The notes beneath the pieces are model-generated. The model did no database searches. It was given only the letters and a program-made list of their open reading frames with translations, and had not been told where the DNA came from. Shown here one piece after another: positions 44,913-53,438 of a stretch of 64,000 bases of DNA. The DNA comes from an uncultured Porphyromonadaceae bacterium (GTDB lineage: Bacteria; Bacteroidota; Bacteroidia; Bacteroidales; Muribaculaceae). Each line of letters starts with the position of its first letter. The first letter of the stretch is position 1. Both the position numbers and the translations under genes were made by a program. The stretch covers positions 77,792 to 141,791 of the forward strand of contig CABUIC010000003.1 in assembly GCA_902491515.1 (NCBI GenBank), written 5' to 3'.

Positions 44913-45262
44913 TTACTTTAGAAAAAGCGAAAGCATTTGCTGTCAGGATTATAAATCTTTACAAATATCTTTGTGAGGAAAAAAAAGAATTTGTGCTGTC
45001 AAAACAGATTTTAAGGTCTGGGACATCAATAGGTGCAAATCTTACCGAGGCACAATACGCTATAAGCAAAAAGGACTTTTTATCGAAAACATACATCGCA
45101 TATAAAGAGTGTGGTGAAACTTTCTACTGGCTCGACCTGCTTGCAAAAACGAATTTCTTATCGGAATCAGAATATAATTCAATTAACTCCGATTGTGAGG
45201 AATTGATGAAACTACTGACAAAGATTACTAAAACAACCTCAAAACATATTTGCGATGAATAA
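44903..45262 (+). CDS. S23 / four-helix-bundle protein
   Basis: 119 aa from a GTG that lies inside a repeat. LEKAKAFAVRIINLYKYLCE, ILRSGTSIGANLTEAQYA and YIAYKECGETFYWLDLL are the signature of the four-helix-bundle family named after proteins encoded in 23S rRNA intervening sequences, related to the Avd proteins of diversity-generating retroelements. Function unknown for most members; basic surfaces suggest nucleic-acid binding. The gene is clearly more AT-rich than its neighbours and is bracketed by AGTGAGGAGT repeats in opposite orientation, so it looks like a separate insert between the helicase and DUF4391 genes. No reverse transcriptase or variable repeat was seen nearby. Confidence 0.88.
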   Translation: MSSVTLEKAKAFAVRIINLYKYLCEEKKEFVLSKQILRSGTSIGANLTEAQYAISKKDFLSKTYIAYKECGETFYWLDLLAKTNFLSESEYNSINSDCEELMKLLTKITKTTSKHICDE

Positions 45263-45887
45263 CTCCTCTCTTCTCACTCCTAACTTAGGTTTACCCGAGT
45301 CAACTCGGGTAAAACGCTCACTGCCTAAGGCACAGCTTTATAAGCGGTTCGACTGGAAACCATCGCAACGTGAAAGTTTCGATGGGGATGTGTCACATCT
45401 TGACTTCGTAAACTGGATTGCTCCGCGCACCCTCCCGGCTATCGCTGAGGGTGCCGAGGTTAAAGAGATTTTCGTTATCGAAGTTTCGCTCAAATCTCGC
45501 GACTTCGATACCAAGAGTATCGTCCTACTCGCTAAAAGTATTCCGCAGCGCGTAATATATCTTCTTCGCTTCGAGGACGAGGCTATGCTTGCAGTGTATC
45601 ACTCCAAGCTATTCACAGCTCCGTGGCAATCGTTAGACTCTGCCACCATCACGCTGTCCGGCCTCAATCTTGATGCCGTTTGGCAATCTCTCGTTTCTTC
45701 AATCGGTCAGTTCTCGGTTGAGCAAGAAAACTCGCTCACCGAGCAAATTAAAGTCGATGAAGAACGAGATAAATTACTCCGTCAGATTGCTTCATTGGAA
45801 CGTCAAATGAACGCCACGAAGCAGCCCCGTCGGAAAAGAGAACTTTTCCTTGAACTCCAAAAATTGAAACAAAATATAACACTATAA
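45255..45887 (+). CDS. DUF4391 protein of the RM locus
   Basis: 210 aa. LGLPESTRVKRSLPKAQLYKRFD matches the DUF4391 beginning as I recall it; this family occurs next to Mod and Res or helicases in type III loci. The C-terminus is a coiled coil (LLRQIASLERQMNATKQ). The current ATG lies inside the S23 stop region, and the first ten codons (NNSSLLTPN) derive from a repeat, so the native start was probably replaced when the S23 insert arrived. Mod starts at the base after its stop. Role unknown; perhaps a structural partner of the helicase or nuclease. Confidence 0.8.
   Translation: MNNSSLLTPNLGLPESTRVKRSLPKAQLYKRFDWKPSQRESFDGDVSHLDFVNWIAPRTLPAIAEGAEVKEIFVIEVSLKSRDFDTKSIVLLAKSIPQRVIYLLRFEDEAMLAVYHSKLFTAPWQSLDSATITLSGLNLDAVWQSLVSSIGQFSVEQENSLTEQIKVDEERDKLLRQIASLERQMNATKQPRRKRELFLELQKLKQNITL
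45261..45286 (-). repeat. AGTGAG-type repeat downstream of the S23 gene (opposite orientation)
   Basis: On the minus strand AAGTTAGGAGTGAGAAGAGA then GGAGTT. It mirrors the repeat at 44881-44912, so the S23 gene is flanked by imperfect inverted repeats. Matches are clear only over the core GGAGTGAG. Confidence 0.5.
45290..45313. repeat. Perfect palindrome in the DUF4391 coding region
   Basis: TTTACCCGAGT, CA, ACTCGGGTAAA: 11 bp perfect stem, two nt loop. A second pairing, CTTAGG (45284-45289) with CCTAAG (45324-45329), surrounds it. It encodes the conserved LGLPESTRVK segment. Confidence 0.7.
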
Positions 45888-47879
45888 ATGGATAAACTAC
45901 GAATGAAAACCCATGACGCATCAGAGAGCAATGTGGCTAAGATAGCCGCCTTGTTCCCTCAATGTGTCACTGAGCGGATAGGTAAGGACGGCACCACCGA
46001 ACTTGCTATCAACTTCGACAAACTCCGCGACGAGTTGTCGAAGGACTTGCTCGACGGGGCAGAGGAACGTTATCAGTTTACTTGGCCTGATAAGCGTGCC
46101 GCGTCTCGCCTTGCAAATGAGGCTACCGATAAAACTCTCCGTCCCGACCTCGATGCTTCCGTAGATTTTTGGAATACCAAAAATCTATACATTGAGGGCG
46201 ATAATCTTGATGTGCTCAAAGTTCTCCGAGAGAACTATCTTGGAGCAATCAAGATGATTTACATAGACCCTCCGTATAACACCGGTAATGACTTCGTCTA
46301 TAATGACGATTTCGCCCAAACTCGTGTAGACTTCGAGGCAACCAGTGGAGCCTTCGATGAAGACGGGAACCAACTTATTGACCCAATGCAGCGTAATACT
46401 GAAAGCAATGGCCGATTTCATACCGATTGGCTCAATATGATATACCCTCGTCTCAAAGTCGCCCGCGACCTGCTTTCAGAAGATGGTGTTATCTTTATCT
46501 CTATGGATGACAACGAAGCCAAAAATCTTAAAGCAGTGTGCGATGAAATATTCGGTTCTCAAAATTTTCTTGCACAAGTCGTTTGGGAGAGGGCATTTTC
46601 TCCAATTAATCTGATGAAGCACTTTTCGCCCTCTCATGATTATATATTTGTTTATTCAAGAAATGCTGAAATGGCTGAATGCCGGGGTATTCAGCGCTCT
46701 GAAGAAGCAGATAATCGTTATTCTAATCCCGATAATGATCCTCGAGGACCATGGATGTCGAGCGATATATCTGTTGGACCAGCGATTGAGGCAAACATTT
46801 ATCCGATAACGACGCCCTCCGGGCGTATAGTCGAGCCTCCAGCTGCTCGCAGCTGGAGGCTCTCGCGGAACGCGTTCCGCGAGAGACTCGCCGATAATCG
46901 TATTTGGTTCGGGCCCGATGGAAACGGTGTGCCTCGTATTAAACGTTTTCGCTCGGAATTAAGGAAAGAAGGCATTACCCCGATGACAATATGGAAATAT
47001 ACCGAAGTCGGACACTCCCAAGATGCCACAAAATCATTGGCTAAGTTATTTGACGGTAAGAAATACTTCGATTATCCCAAGCCGGTAGAACTCCTTAAGC
47101 GTTGTCTTGCTCTTTATACCTCTCCGGATGAATGCACTGTGCTTGATTTCTTCAGCGGCAGCGGCACTTTTGCTCAAGCCGTAATGGAACTAAATGCAGA
47201 AGACGGCGGAAAACGCAAGTATATACTGGTCCAAGCACCAGAAAAAATGGAGAATCCGGCAAATGTTACTCTAACGTTTGAAACAATTCCTCAGTTTGCA
47301 GAGGAGCGCATCCGTCGTGCCGGTAAGAAAATTTTAGATGAGATAAGAAGCAGAAGGGAAGCTGAGAACAGTGGGAATGGAGTAGTGGAAAGTAGTGGTT
47401 GTGGATTGTTTGATGATATAACTGATTATGTAACAGGTAATTACCCCCCCCCGTTGCAAGTGGCGCTGCCTGATGTTGGCTTCCGTGTCCTCAAACTCGA
47501 CTCGTCGAATATGGAGGACGTATTCTATACTCCGGAGGATTTCGACGCTCAGAACATCTTCACTACCGTTGATAATGTCAAGTCTGACCGCACTCCGCTC
47601 GACTTGCTTTTCCAAGTTCTGCCCGAACTCAATATCGAGTTGTCGGCCAAGATTGAGGAGAAGGAGGTCAACGGCAAAAAGGTGTTCTTCGTAGATGGCA
47701 ATTATCTTATTGCCACCTTCGACACCGAGGTCAACGAGTCAACCGTGACGGAGATTGCCAAGATGAAGCCGCAATACTTCGTTATGCGCGATGCTTCCGC
47801 TGCCAATGACAATGTCCTTGACAACTTCGAGCAAATCTTCCGTCACTATTCGCCTGAAACAGTCCGCAAAATCATCTAA
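45888..47879 (+). CDS. mod: Type III restriction-modification DNA methyltransferase (Mod)
   Basis: 663 aa. N6-adenine methyltransferase of the beta class, since the catalytic DPPYNTGND (motif IV) comes before the AdoMet-binding FSGSGTFAQAV (motif I). ISMDDNEAKNLKAVCDEIFG and ADNRIWFGPDGNGVPR are typical of type III Mod; the middle region is the target-recognition domain. Mod gives the recognition sequence to the complex with Res. Two odd things: a C9 tract at 47444-47452 (Tyr-Pro-Pro-Pro), currently in frame, and two perfect palindromes at 46833-46885 lying over the conserved PP-x-R-x-W-R segment. A purine-rich, GGAGTAGTGG-like stretch precedes the C9 tract. Res starts four nt after. Confidence 0.93.
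   Translation: MDKLRMKTHDASESNVAKIAALFPQCVTERIGKDGTTELAINFDKLRDELSKDLLDGAEERYQFTWPDKRAASRLANEATDKTLRPDLDASVDFWNTKNLYIEGDNLDVLKVLRENYLGAIKMIYIDPPYNTGNDFVYNDDFAQTRVDFEATSGAFDEDGNQLIDPMQRNTESNGRFHTDWLNMIYPRLKVARDLLSEDGVIFISMDDNEAKNLKAVCDEIFGSQNFLAQVVWERAFSPINLMKHFSPSHDYIFVYSRNAEMAECRGIQRSEEADNRYSNPDNDPRGPWMSSDISVGPAIEANIYPITTPSGRIVEPPAARSWRLSRNAFRERLADNRIWFGPDGNGVPRIKRFRSELRKEGITPMTIWKYTEVGHSQDATKSLAKLFDGKKYFDYPKPVELLKRCLALYTSPDECTVLDFFSGSGTFAQAVMELNAEDGGKRKYILVQAPEKMENPANVTLTFETIPQFAEERIRRAGKKILDEIRSRREAENSGNGVVESSGCGLFDDITDYVTGNYPPPLQVALPDVGFRVLKLDSSNMEDVFYTPEDFDAQNIFTTVDNVKSDRTPLDLLFQVLPELNIELSAKIEEKEVNGKKVFFVDGNYLIATFDTEVNESTVTEIAKMKPQYFVMRDASAANDNVLDNFEQIFRHYSPETVRKII
46833..46885. repeat. 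Two adjacent perfect palindromes inside mod
   Basis: First: GAGCCTCCAGCTGC (46833-46846), TC, GCAGCTGGAGGCTC (46849-46862), a 14 bp stem. Second: CTCTCGCGGAACG (46860-46872) followed directly by its complement CGTTCCGCGAGAG (to 46885), a 26 bp perfect palindrome. A shorter one, ACGCCC-TCC-GGGCGT, lies at 46812-46826. The stretch is visibly GC-richer than the gene around it. Confidence 0.85.
47444..47452 (+). repeat. C9 homopolymer in mod (candidate phase-variation tract)
   Basis: Nine consecutive C in frame. Losing one C gives about 80 altered residues and a stop at about 47692; gaining one gives a TGA at about 47471. Either would remove the C-terminal 130-140 residues of Mod. Slipped-strand tracts in mod genes are an established way to switch type III systems. 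Confidence 0.75.
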
Positions 47880-47882
47880 GCC

Positions 47883-50800
47883 ATGAAGTTTAAGTTTAAG
47901 ATTCAAGGCTACCAGACGGATGCAGTCGAGAACACTACCGCCATCTTCACCGGGCAACCAAATCGCGACGCTACTCACTATCGCCGCGACCTGGGCCGTC
48001 AGCAAAAGGGCACGTTCCGTTTTGACGGTGACGATGATGGCTACCGCAATGCGGACGTGGAACTTTCTGCCAAGCAGCTTCTCGACAATCTTCATGCGGT
48101 ACAGACAACCGCAGGGGTACCTCTTTCCAAATCTCTTTCGCGGATCGACGGCCTCGGTGCCGTCAACCTCGATGTCGAGATGGAAACCGGTACAGGTAAG
48201 ACTTACGTCTATATCAAGACGATGTTTGAACTTAACAAACTCTACGGTTGGTCGAAGTTCATCATCGTAGTGCCAAGTATTGCAATCCGCGAGGGCGTAG
48301 CCAAATCTTTCCGTATGCTTGAGGAACATTTCATGGAGCAATACGGCAAGAAAGCACGTTGGTTTGTCTACAACAGTTCGAACCTCAATCAGCTCGACCA
48401 GTTCTCACAGGATGCCGGGCTGAATGTGATGATCATAAACACTCAGGCTTTCGCCGCTTCCCTCAAAGAGGGTGGCCGCTCAAAGGAAAGCCGTATCATT
48501 TACTCGAAGCGTGACGAGTTCGCTTCTCGCCGTCCTATCGACGTGATTGCCGCCAACCGCCCAATCATCATCATGGACGAGCCGCAGAAGATGGAGGGCG
48601 CCGCTACGCAGTCGGCCCTCAAAAAGTTCAACCCGCTTTTCGTGCTGAACTATTCCGCGACTCACAAGACGAAGCATGATACCGTCTATGCCCTCGACGC
48701 TCTCGATGCTTACCGCGAGCGTCTTGTCAAGCGCATCAAGGTTATCGGTTTTGAACTGAAAAACCTGCGAGGCACCAACGGATATATGTATCTCGAAAAC
48801 ATTATCCTTTCACCGAGCAAGCCCCCGATGGCACGTATTTGCATCGAGGTCAAGAATGCATCCGGTGAGCCTCGCCGTCATTTCAAAACCCTCGGTGTCG
48901 GTGATTCTCTCTACGTCGAGTCAAACGAATTGCTCCAGTATAAGGGCTATGATATTGCTGAGATTTTCCCCGGCTCAAATACTCAGCCAACTGCCTACGT
49001 TACGTTCACCAACGGAGTAACACTCCGCAAAGGCGACCTCGTAGGCGACACGAACGAACTGCATATGCAGCGCGTTCAAATACGCGAGACTATCAAGGCT
49101 CACTTCGAGCGGGAACGTCAGCTTTTCAAAAAGGGAATCAAGTGTCTGTCGCTGTTCTTTATCGACGAAGTCGCTAAATACCGTCGCTACGACAAGGACG
49201 GAGCACCCGAAAAGGGGGTGTTCCAGACTATCTTCGAGGAAGAATACGCCCGTCTTGTCAATGACGAACTCCACATCTTTGATGAGGAATACAACGAGTA
49301 TCTGCGCCGCTTCTATCCATATCAGGTACATCGCGGCTATTTCTCTATTGACAAGAAGGGCAAGATGGTCGAGACAAAGACGAAGCGCGGCTCTGACGTG
49401 TCGGAAGAAGCATCGGACTACGACCTCATTCTTCGCGACAAGGAACGCCTGCTGAGTTTCGATGAACCGACTCGCTTCATCTTCTCTCACTCCGCACTCC
49501 GCGAGGGCTGGGATAACCCCAACGTGTTCCAAATCTGTACGCTGCGCCACAGCAATTCAACTACTGCCAAACGTCAGGAAGTTGGCCGTGGCTTGCGTAT
49601 CGCCGTTGACCGCAATGGTGTTCGCCAAGACAAGGAATTACTCGGCGAAGAAGTCCACAACATAAATGTGTTGACCGTCATTGCCAATGAGAGTTATTCC
49701 GACTTCACTACTGCTCTCCAACGCGAAACCCGCGAGGCTCTGCGTGAACGCGCCTCTAAAGCTACTTCGGGCTACTTCGAGGGCAAGACTATAACACTCG
49801 ATGGTCAGCCACACGTCATCAATGACCGTGAGGCAAGCCGTATCATGGTCTATCTCGAAGACAACGATTACATTGACTGTGCAGGTAACATAACGCCCAA
49901 GTATCATGCCGACCTTGCAGCGGAGGCACTTGCCCCCTATGGCTCTCACCTTGCCCCTATGGCGGAGGGTATAACAAGACTAATCAATTCAATCTTCGAC
50001 CCGTCGCAACTTGACGGCATGACCGAAAACGGAGCCAAGACGAAAATGCCTCAGCCCAAGCTCAACGCCAATTTCTACCGAGACGAGTTTCAGGCTCTCT
50101 GGAAAGCCATCAACCATCAGTATGTCTACACCGTCAGCTACAACTCTGACGAGTTGATTGAGAAGTCGATTCTACATCTCAATACTGACGAATTGCAGGT
50201 TCGCACTCTGCGTTATATCAAAATCGAGGGTCAACAGGACGAGGAAGAAGTTACTGAATTTGGCGACACCAAATCCACCTCTCAGGAACTTACTGACGTA
50301 AGCACTTCTTCCGTCAAGTATGACCTCGTAGGTCAGATTGCCAAAGGTGCAAACCTGACGCGCCGCACTACGGCTAAAATTCTCCAGGGCTTGCGTCCTT
50401 CAAAGCTCGCTTTGTTTCGCAATAACCCCGAAGAATTTATCCGCAAGGTCATTCAGATTATCCGCGAGCAGAAAGCCACGATGATTGTAGATCATATCCA
50501 CTACCATCTCACTGATGGCACATACGACTCCGACATCTTCACGGCTGCAAGCAAAGCGGAATTTGACAAGGCTTATCAGGCAACGAAGCACGTTACCGAT
50601 TACGTCGTTTCGGACAGTATCGGTGAGCGCAATTTCGCCCACGATCTTGACGAGGCAAGCGAAGTCGTGGTATATGCCAAATTGCCGCGCTCGTTCCAAA
50701 TTCCTACTCCCGTCGGAAGTTACGCTCCCGACTGGGCGATAGCTATGCAGAAGGGCGAAGTCAAACACATTTTCTTTATCGCTGAGACAAAAGGCTCGCT

Positions 50801-50945
50801 CCAATCAATGCAGCTAAATGCGATAGAAAATGCGAAGATTGAATGCTGCACCCGACTCTTTGACGAAATGTCGAGCCTCCATGTCCGCTATCACAAAGTG
50901 ACCTGCTACCAGGACCTTGTCGACGCTATGACTGCAATCTCATAA
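47883..50945 (+). CDS. res: Type III restriction endonuclease subunit (Res)
   Basis: 1020 aa. Superfamily-2 translocase with motif I METGTGKT, motif II IIMDEPQKM, then NYSATHKTKHD, motif VI HSNSTTAKRQEVGRGLRI. The C-terminal nuclease of PD-(D/E)xK type is seen as APDWAIAMQKGE followed by FFIAETKGS. Together with Mod it cuts DNA after one-dimensional communication between two unmethylated, oppositely oriented sites. The N-terminus (FKIQGYQTDAVENT) is typical. Four nt after mod; last gene of the island, converging with the EF-G2 gene. Confidence 0.93.
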   Translation: MKFKFKIQGYQTDAVENTTAIFTGQPNRDATHYRRDLGRQQKGTFRFDGDDDGYRNADVELSAKQLLDNLHAVQTTAGVPLSKSLSRIDGLGAVNLDVEMETGTGKTYVYIKTMFELNKLYGWSKFIIVVPSIAIREGVAKSFRMLEEHFMEQYGKKARWFVYNSSNLNQLDQFSQDAGLNVMIINTQAFAASLKEGGRSKESRIIYSKRDEFASRRPIDVIAANRPIIIMDEPQKMEGAATQSALKKFNPLFVLNYSATHKTKHDTVYALDALDAYRERLVKRIKVIGFELKNLRGTNGYMYLENIILSPSKPPMARICIEVKNASGEPRRHFKTLGVGDSLYVESNELLQYKGYDIAEIFPGSNTQPTAYVTFTNGVTLRKGDLVGDTNELHMQRVQIRETIKAHFERERQLFKKGIKCLSLFFIDEVAKYRRYDKDGAPEKGVFQTIFEEEYARLVNDELHIFDEEYNEYLRRFYPYQVHRGYFSIDKKGKMVETKTKRGSDVSEEASDYDLILRDKERLLSFDEPTRFIFSHSALREGWDNPNVFQICTLRHSNSTTAKRQEVGRGLRIAVDRNGVRQDKELLGEEVHNINVLTVIANESYSDFTTALQRETREALRERASKATSGYFEGKTITLDGQPHVINDREASRIMVYLEDNDYIDCAGNITPKYHADLAAEALAPYGSHLAPMAEGITRLINSIFDPSQLDGMTENGAKTKMPQPKLNANFYRDEFQALWKAINHQYVYTVSYNSDELIEKSILHLNTDELQVRTLRYIKIEGQQDEEEVTEFGDTKSTSQELTDVSTSSVKYDLVGQIAKGANLTRRTTAKILQGLRPSKLALFRNNPEEFIRKVIQIIREQKATMIVDHIHYHLTDGTYDSDIFTAASKAEFDKAYQATKHVTDYVVSDSIGERNFAHDLDEASEVVVYAKLPRSFQIPTPVGSYAPDWAIAMQKGEVKHIFFIAETKGSLQSMQLNAIENAKIECCTRLFDEMSSLHVRYHKVTCYQDLVDAMTAIS

Positions 50946-50991
50946 GCGCACCAAGATAAGAAGACCCGCGAGAAGCACAGTATGAAAAATA

Positions 50992-51022
50992 CCCCCGCCT
51001 TCCGGGTTGCGGAGGGCGGGGG
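50992..51022 (-). terminator. Terminator of the EF-G2-like gene
   Basis: On the minus strand CCCCCGCC, a 15 nt loop, GGCGGGGG, then TATTTTT. An 8 bp all-GC stem plus U-tract 30-60 nt after the stop. Confidence 0.7.
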
Positions 51023-51053
51023 GTAGGGGTTGGTCCGGGATGGGGACGGGGGA

Positions 51054-53210
51054 TTATTCTTCGGTGTTCTTTTCGGCGTATTCTTTGAGGAGGCGGTCCT
51101 GGACGTCGCCGGGGACGAGTTCGTAGGAGGCGAACTTCATGGTGAAGGAGGAGCGGCCGCCTGTGATGGAGCTGAGGGCGGTGGAGTAGGAGGACATCTC
51201 CTTGAGGGGGACCTTGGCGGAGATTTTCTCGAAGCCGTTCTCGCTTGACATGCCCATGATGAGGGCGCGGCGTCCCTGAAGGTCGCTCATGACGTCGCCC
51301 ATGACGTCGGCGGGCACGAAGACCTCTACGTCGTAGACGGGTTCGAGGACCTTGGGATTGGCTTCGCGGAAGGCCTGGGAGAAGGCGTTGCGGCCGGCGA
51401 GGCGGAAGGAGATTTCGTTGGAGTCGACGGGGTGCATCTTGCCGTCGTAGATGCAGACGCGGACGTCGCGGGCGTAAGAGCCCGTGAGGGGACCCTGCTC
51501 CATGCGGTCCATGAGGCCCTTGACGATGGCGGGGATGAATCGGGTGTCGATCGCGCCGCCGACGATGCAGTTGCAGACAACGAGCTTGCCGCCCCATGCG
51601 AGGGGTATTTCCTGGGTGTCGCGGACGTTCATCTTGAACTCCTGGTTGCCGAAGCGGTAGGTGTCTGGCGCGGGCATTCCCTCGGTGTAGGGCTCGACGA
51701 TGAGATGTACCTCGCCGAACTGGCCTGCGCCGCCGCTCTGCTTCTTGTGGCGGTAGTCGGCGCGGGATGCCTTGGTGATAGTCTCGCGGTAGGGAATCTT
51801 GGGTTCCTCGAAGATGATGGGGAGCTTGTCGTTGTTCTCTACGCGCCACTTGAGGGTGCGGAGGTGGAATTCGCCTTGGCCGCTGAGGATTGTCTGCTTG
51901 AGCTCCTTGCTCTGCTCGACCTGCCATGTGGGGTCTTCCTCGTGCATGCGGTTGAGGATGCCGGCGAGTTTTTCGGCGTCGCTCTCCGTGACGGGGCGCA
52001 CGGCGCGCTGGTATTTGGGCGCGGGATACTTGATGAAGTCGAAGGCGTAGTCGCAGCCCTTCTCGTCGAGGGTGTTGCCGGTGCGGACGTCCTTGAGCTT
52101 GACGGCGGCGCCGATGTCGCCGGCCTGAAGCTCGTTGACGGCCTCGCGAATCTGGCCGCAGACGCAGAAAATCTGGGCGAGACGTTCCTTGCCGCCGCGG
52201 GTCACGTTCTCGAGGTCGGCTCCGGCCTTCAGCGTTCCGGACATTACCTTGAAGTATGATACCTCACCGATATGGGGCTCGACGGTGGTCTTGAAGAAGT
52301 AGACGCTGAGGGGACCGGCGGGGTCGGGGGCGACAGGCTGTCCGGCGGTGTTTACGGGCGCGGGCATATCGCTGACGAAGGGCACGACATTGCCGAGGAA
52401 TTCCATCATGCGGCGGACGCCCATGTCCTTTTCGGCGCTGACGCAGAACACGGGGTAGATCGAACGGTCGATGAGGCCCTTGCGGATGCCGAGACGGAGC
52501 TCGTCCTCGGTGAGGTGCTCGCTCTCGAAGAATTTGTCCATGAGGGACTCGTCGTTCTCGGCGGCCGCCTCGACGAGAATCTTGTGGAGCTCGTTGGCGC
52601 GTTCCATTTCCTCGGCGGGGATGTCCTCGATGACGGGCACGCCGCCGTCGGGGCCCCAGGAGTACTTTTTCATGAGGAGCACGTCGATCATGGCGTTGAA
52701 GCCCGGACCGCTCTGGAGGGGATACTGTATGGCCACGACCTTGGGACCGAAAATCTCGCGCATCTGCTCCATGACGTTCTCATAGTCGGCCTTCTCGCCG
52801 TCGAGCTGGTTGAGGGCGAAAATCACGGGCTTTTTAAGGGAAGCGGCGGTGCGGAAGATATTCTGGGTGCCGACCTCGACGCCGTACTGGCCGTTGACGA
52901 GAATGACGCCTGTGTCGGTGACGTTGAGGGCCGTGATAGCGGAGCCTACGAAGTCGTCGGCGCCCGGGCAGTCAATCACGTTGAGCTTCTTTCCGAGGAA
53001 CTCGGCGTAGAAGACGGTGGAGAAGACGGAGTAGCCGTACTCCTTCTCGACGGGGAAGTAGTCGGTGACGGTGGACTTGGCGTCGACCGAACCGCGGCGT
53101 TTTATAACTCCACACTCGAAGAGCATAGCTTCCGCGAGTGTGGTTTTGCCGGAGCCCTTGCTGCCCAGCAGGGCGATGTTTTTGATTTCCTGAGTCTTGT
53201 AGGTTTTCAT
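51054..53210 (-). CDS. fusA2: EF-G2-like translational GTPase
   Basis: 718 aa, slightly longer than canonical EF-G. All five EF-G domains seem present. The G domain is divergent: G1 reads GSKGSGKTT instead of GHIDAGKTT, G3 is DCPGADDF with Ala where canonical EF-G has His, and G4 reads NQLD instead of NKxD. Bacteroides species have a second EF-G (EF-G2) reported to support translocation with little or no GTP hydrolysis during carbon starvation. The motif changes seen here fit that type, but orthology is inferred. It has its own terminator; no convincing -33/-7 pair was found in the 228 bp upstream, which it shares with lon. Confidence 0.85.
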   Translation of the reverse strand: MKTYKTQEIKNIALLGSKGSGKTTLAEAMLFECGVIKRRGSVDAKSTVTDYFPVEKEYGYSVFSTVFYAEFLGKKLNVIDCPGADDFVGSAITALNVTDTGVILVNGQYGVEVGTQNIFRTAASLKKPVIFALNQLDGEKADYENVMEQMREIFGPKVVAIQYPLQSGPGFNAMIDVLLMKKYSWGPDGGVPVIEDIPAEEMERANELHKILVEAAAENDESLMDKFFESEHLTEDELRLGIRKGLIDRSIYPVFCVSAEKDMGVRRMMEFLGNVVPFVSDMPAPVNTAGQPVAPDPAGPLSVYFFKTTVEPHIGEVSYFKVMSGTLKAGADLENVTRGGKERLAQIFCVCGQIREAVNELQAGDIGAAVKLKDVRTGNTLDEKGCDYAFDFIKYPAPKYQRAVRPVTESDAEKLAGILNRMHEEDPTWQVEQSKELKQTILSGQGEFHLRTLKWRVENNDKLPIIFEEPKIPYRETITKASRADYRHKKQSGGAGQFGEVHLIVEPYTEGMPAPDTYRFGNQEFKMNVRDTQEIPLAWGGKLVVCNCIVGGAIDTRFIPAIVKGLMDRMEQGPLTGSYARDVRVCIYDGKMHPVDSNEISFRLAGRNAFSQAFREANPKVLEPVYDVEVFVPADVMGDVMSDLQGRRALIMGMSSENGFEKISAKVPLKEMSSYSTALSSITGGRSSFTMKFASYELVPGDVQDRLLKEYAEKNTEE

Positions 53211-53389
53211 TCAGCTTGGGTATGGGATGATTAGTATTATATTTAAGGTACTGCGGAGGGCCGAGGGCCAAACGCGAGCGCAATTTATGATTTATTTTTG
53301 GCAAAATCCACAAAAAAGCATATGTTTGAAAACATATTTTGCAATTTTTGTTGTTTTCGCGACCCGAAAGCGTCGCAAAGCTCATGGAA

Positions 53390-53421
53390 TTTGACGATAT
53401 GCGGAAAATTTCGTAATTTTG
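53390..53421 (+). promoter_or_regulatory. Promoter of lon
   Basis: TTTG (53390-53393), 20 nt, TAATTTTG (53414-53421), 17 nt before the ATG at 53439. No HSP-type CIRCE repeat seen. Confidence 0.65.
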
Positions 53422-53438
53422 GTCCCGATTTTGCAGTA

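Noticed and set aside
44903..50945. Diversity-generating retroelement suggested by the S23/Avd-like gene
   Set aside because: No reverse transcriptase, template/variable repeat pair or C-type-lectin target was seen in the window.
53298..53438. Longer Lon N-terminus
   Set aside because: It covers the -33/-7 promoter and has no Lon homology; the ATG at 53439 is right after the promoter.
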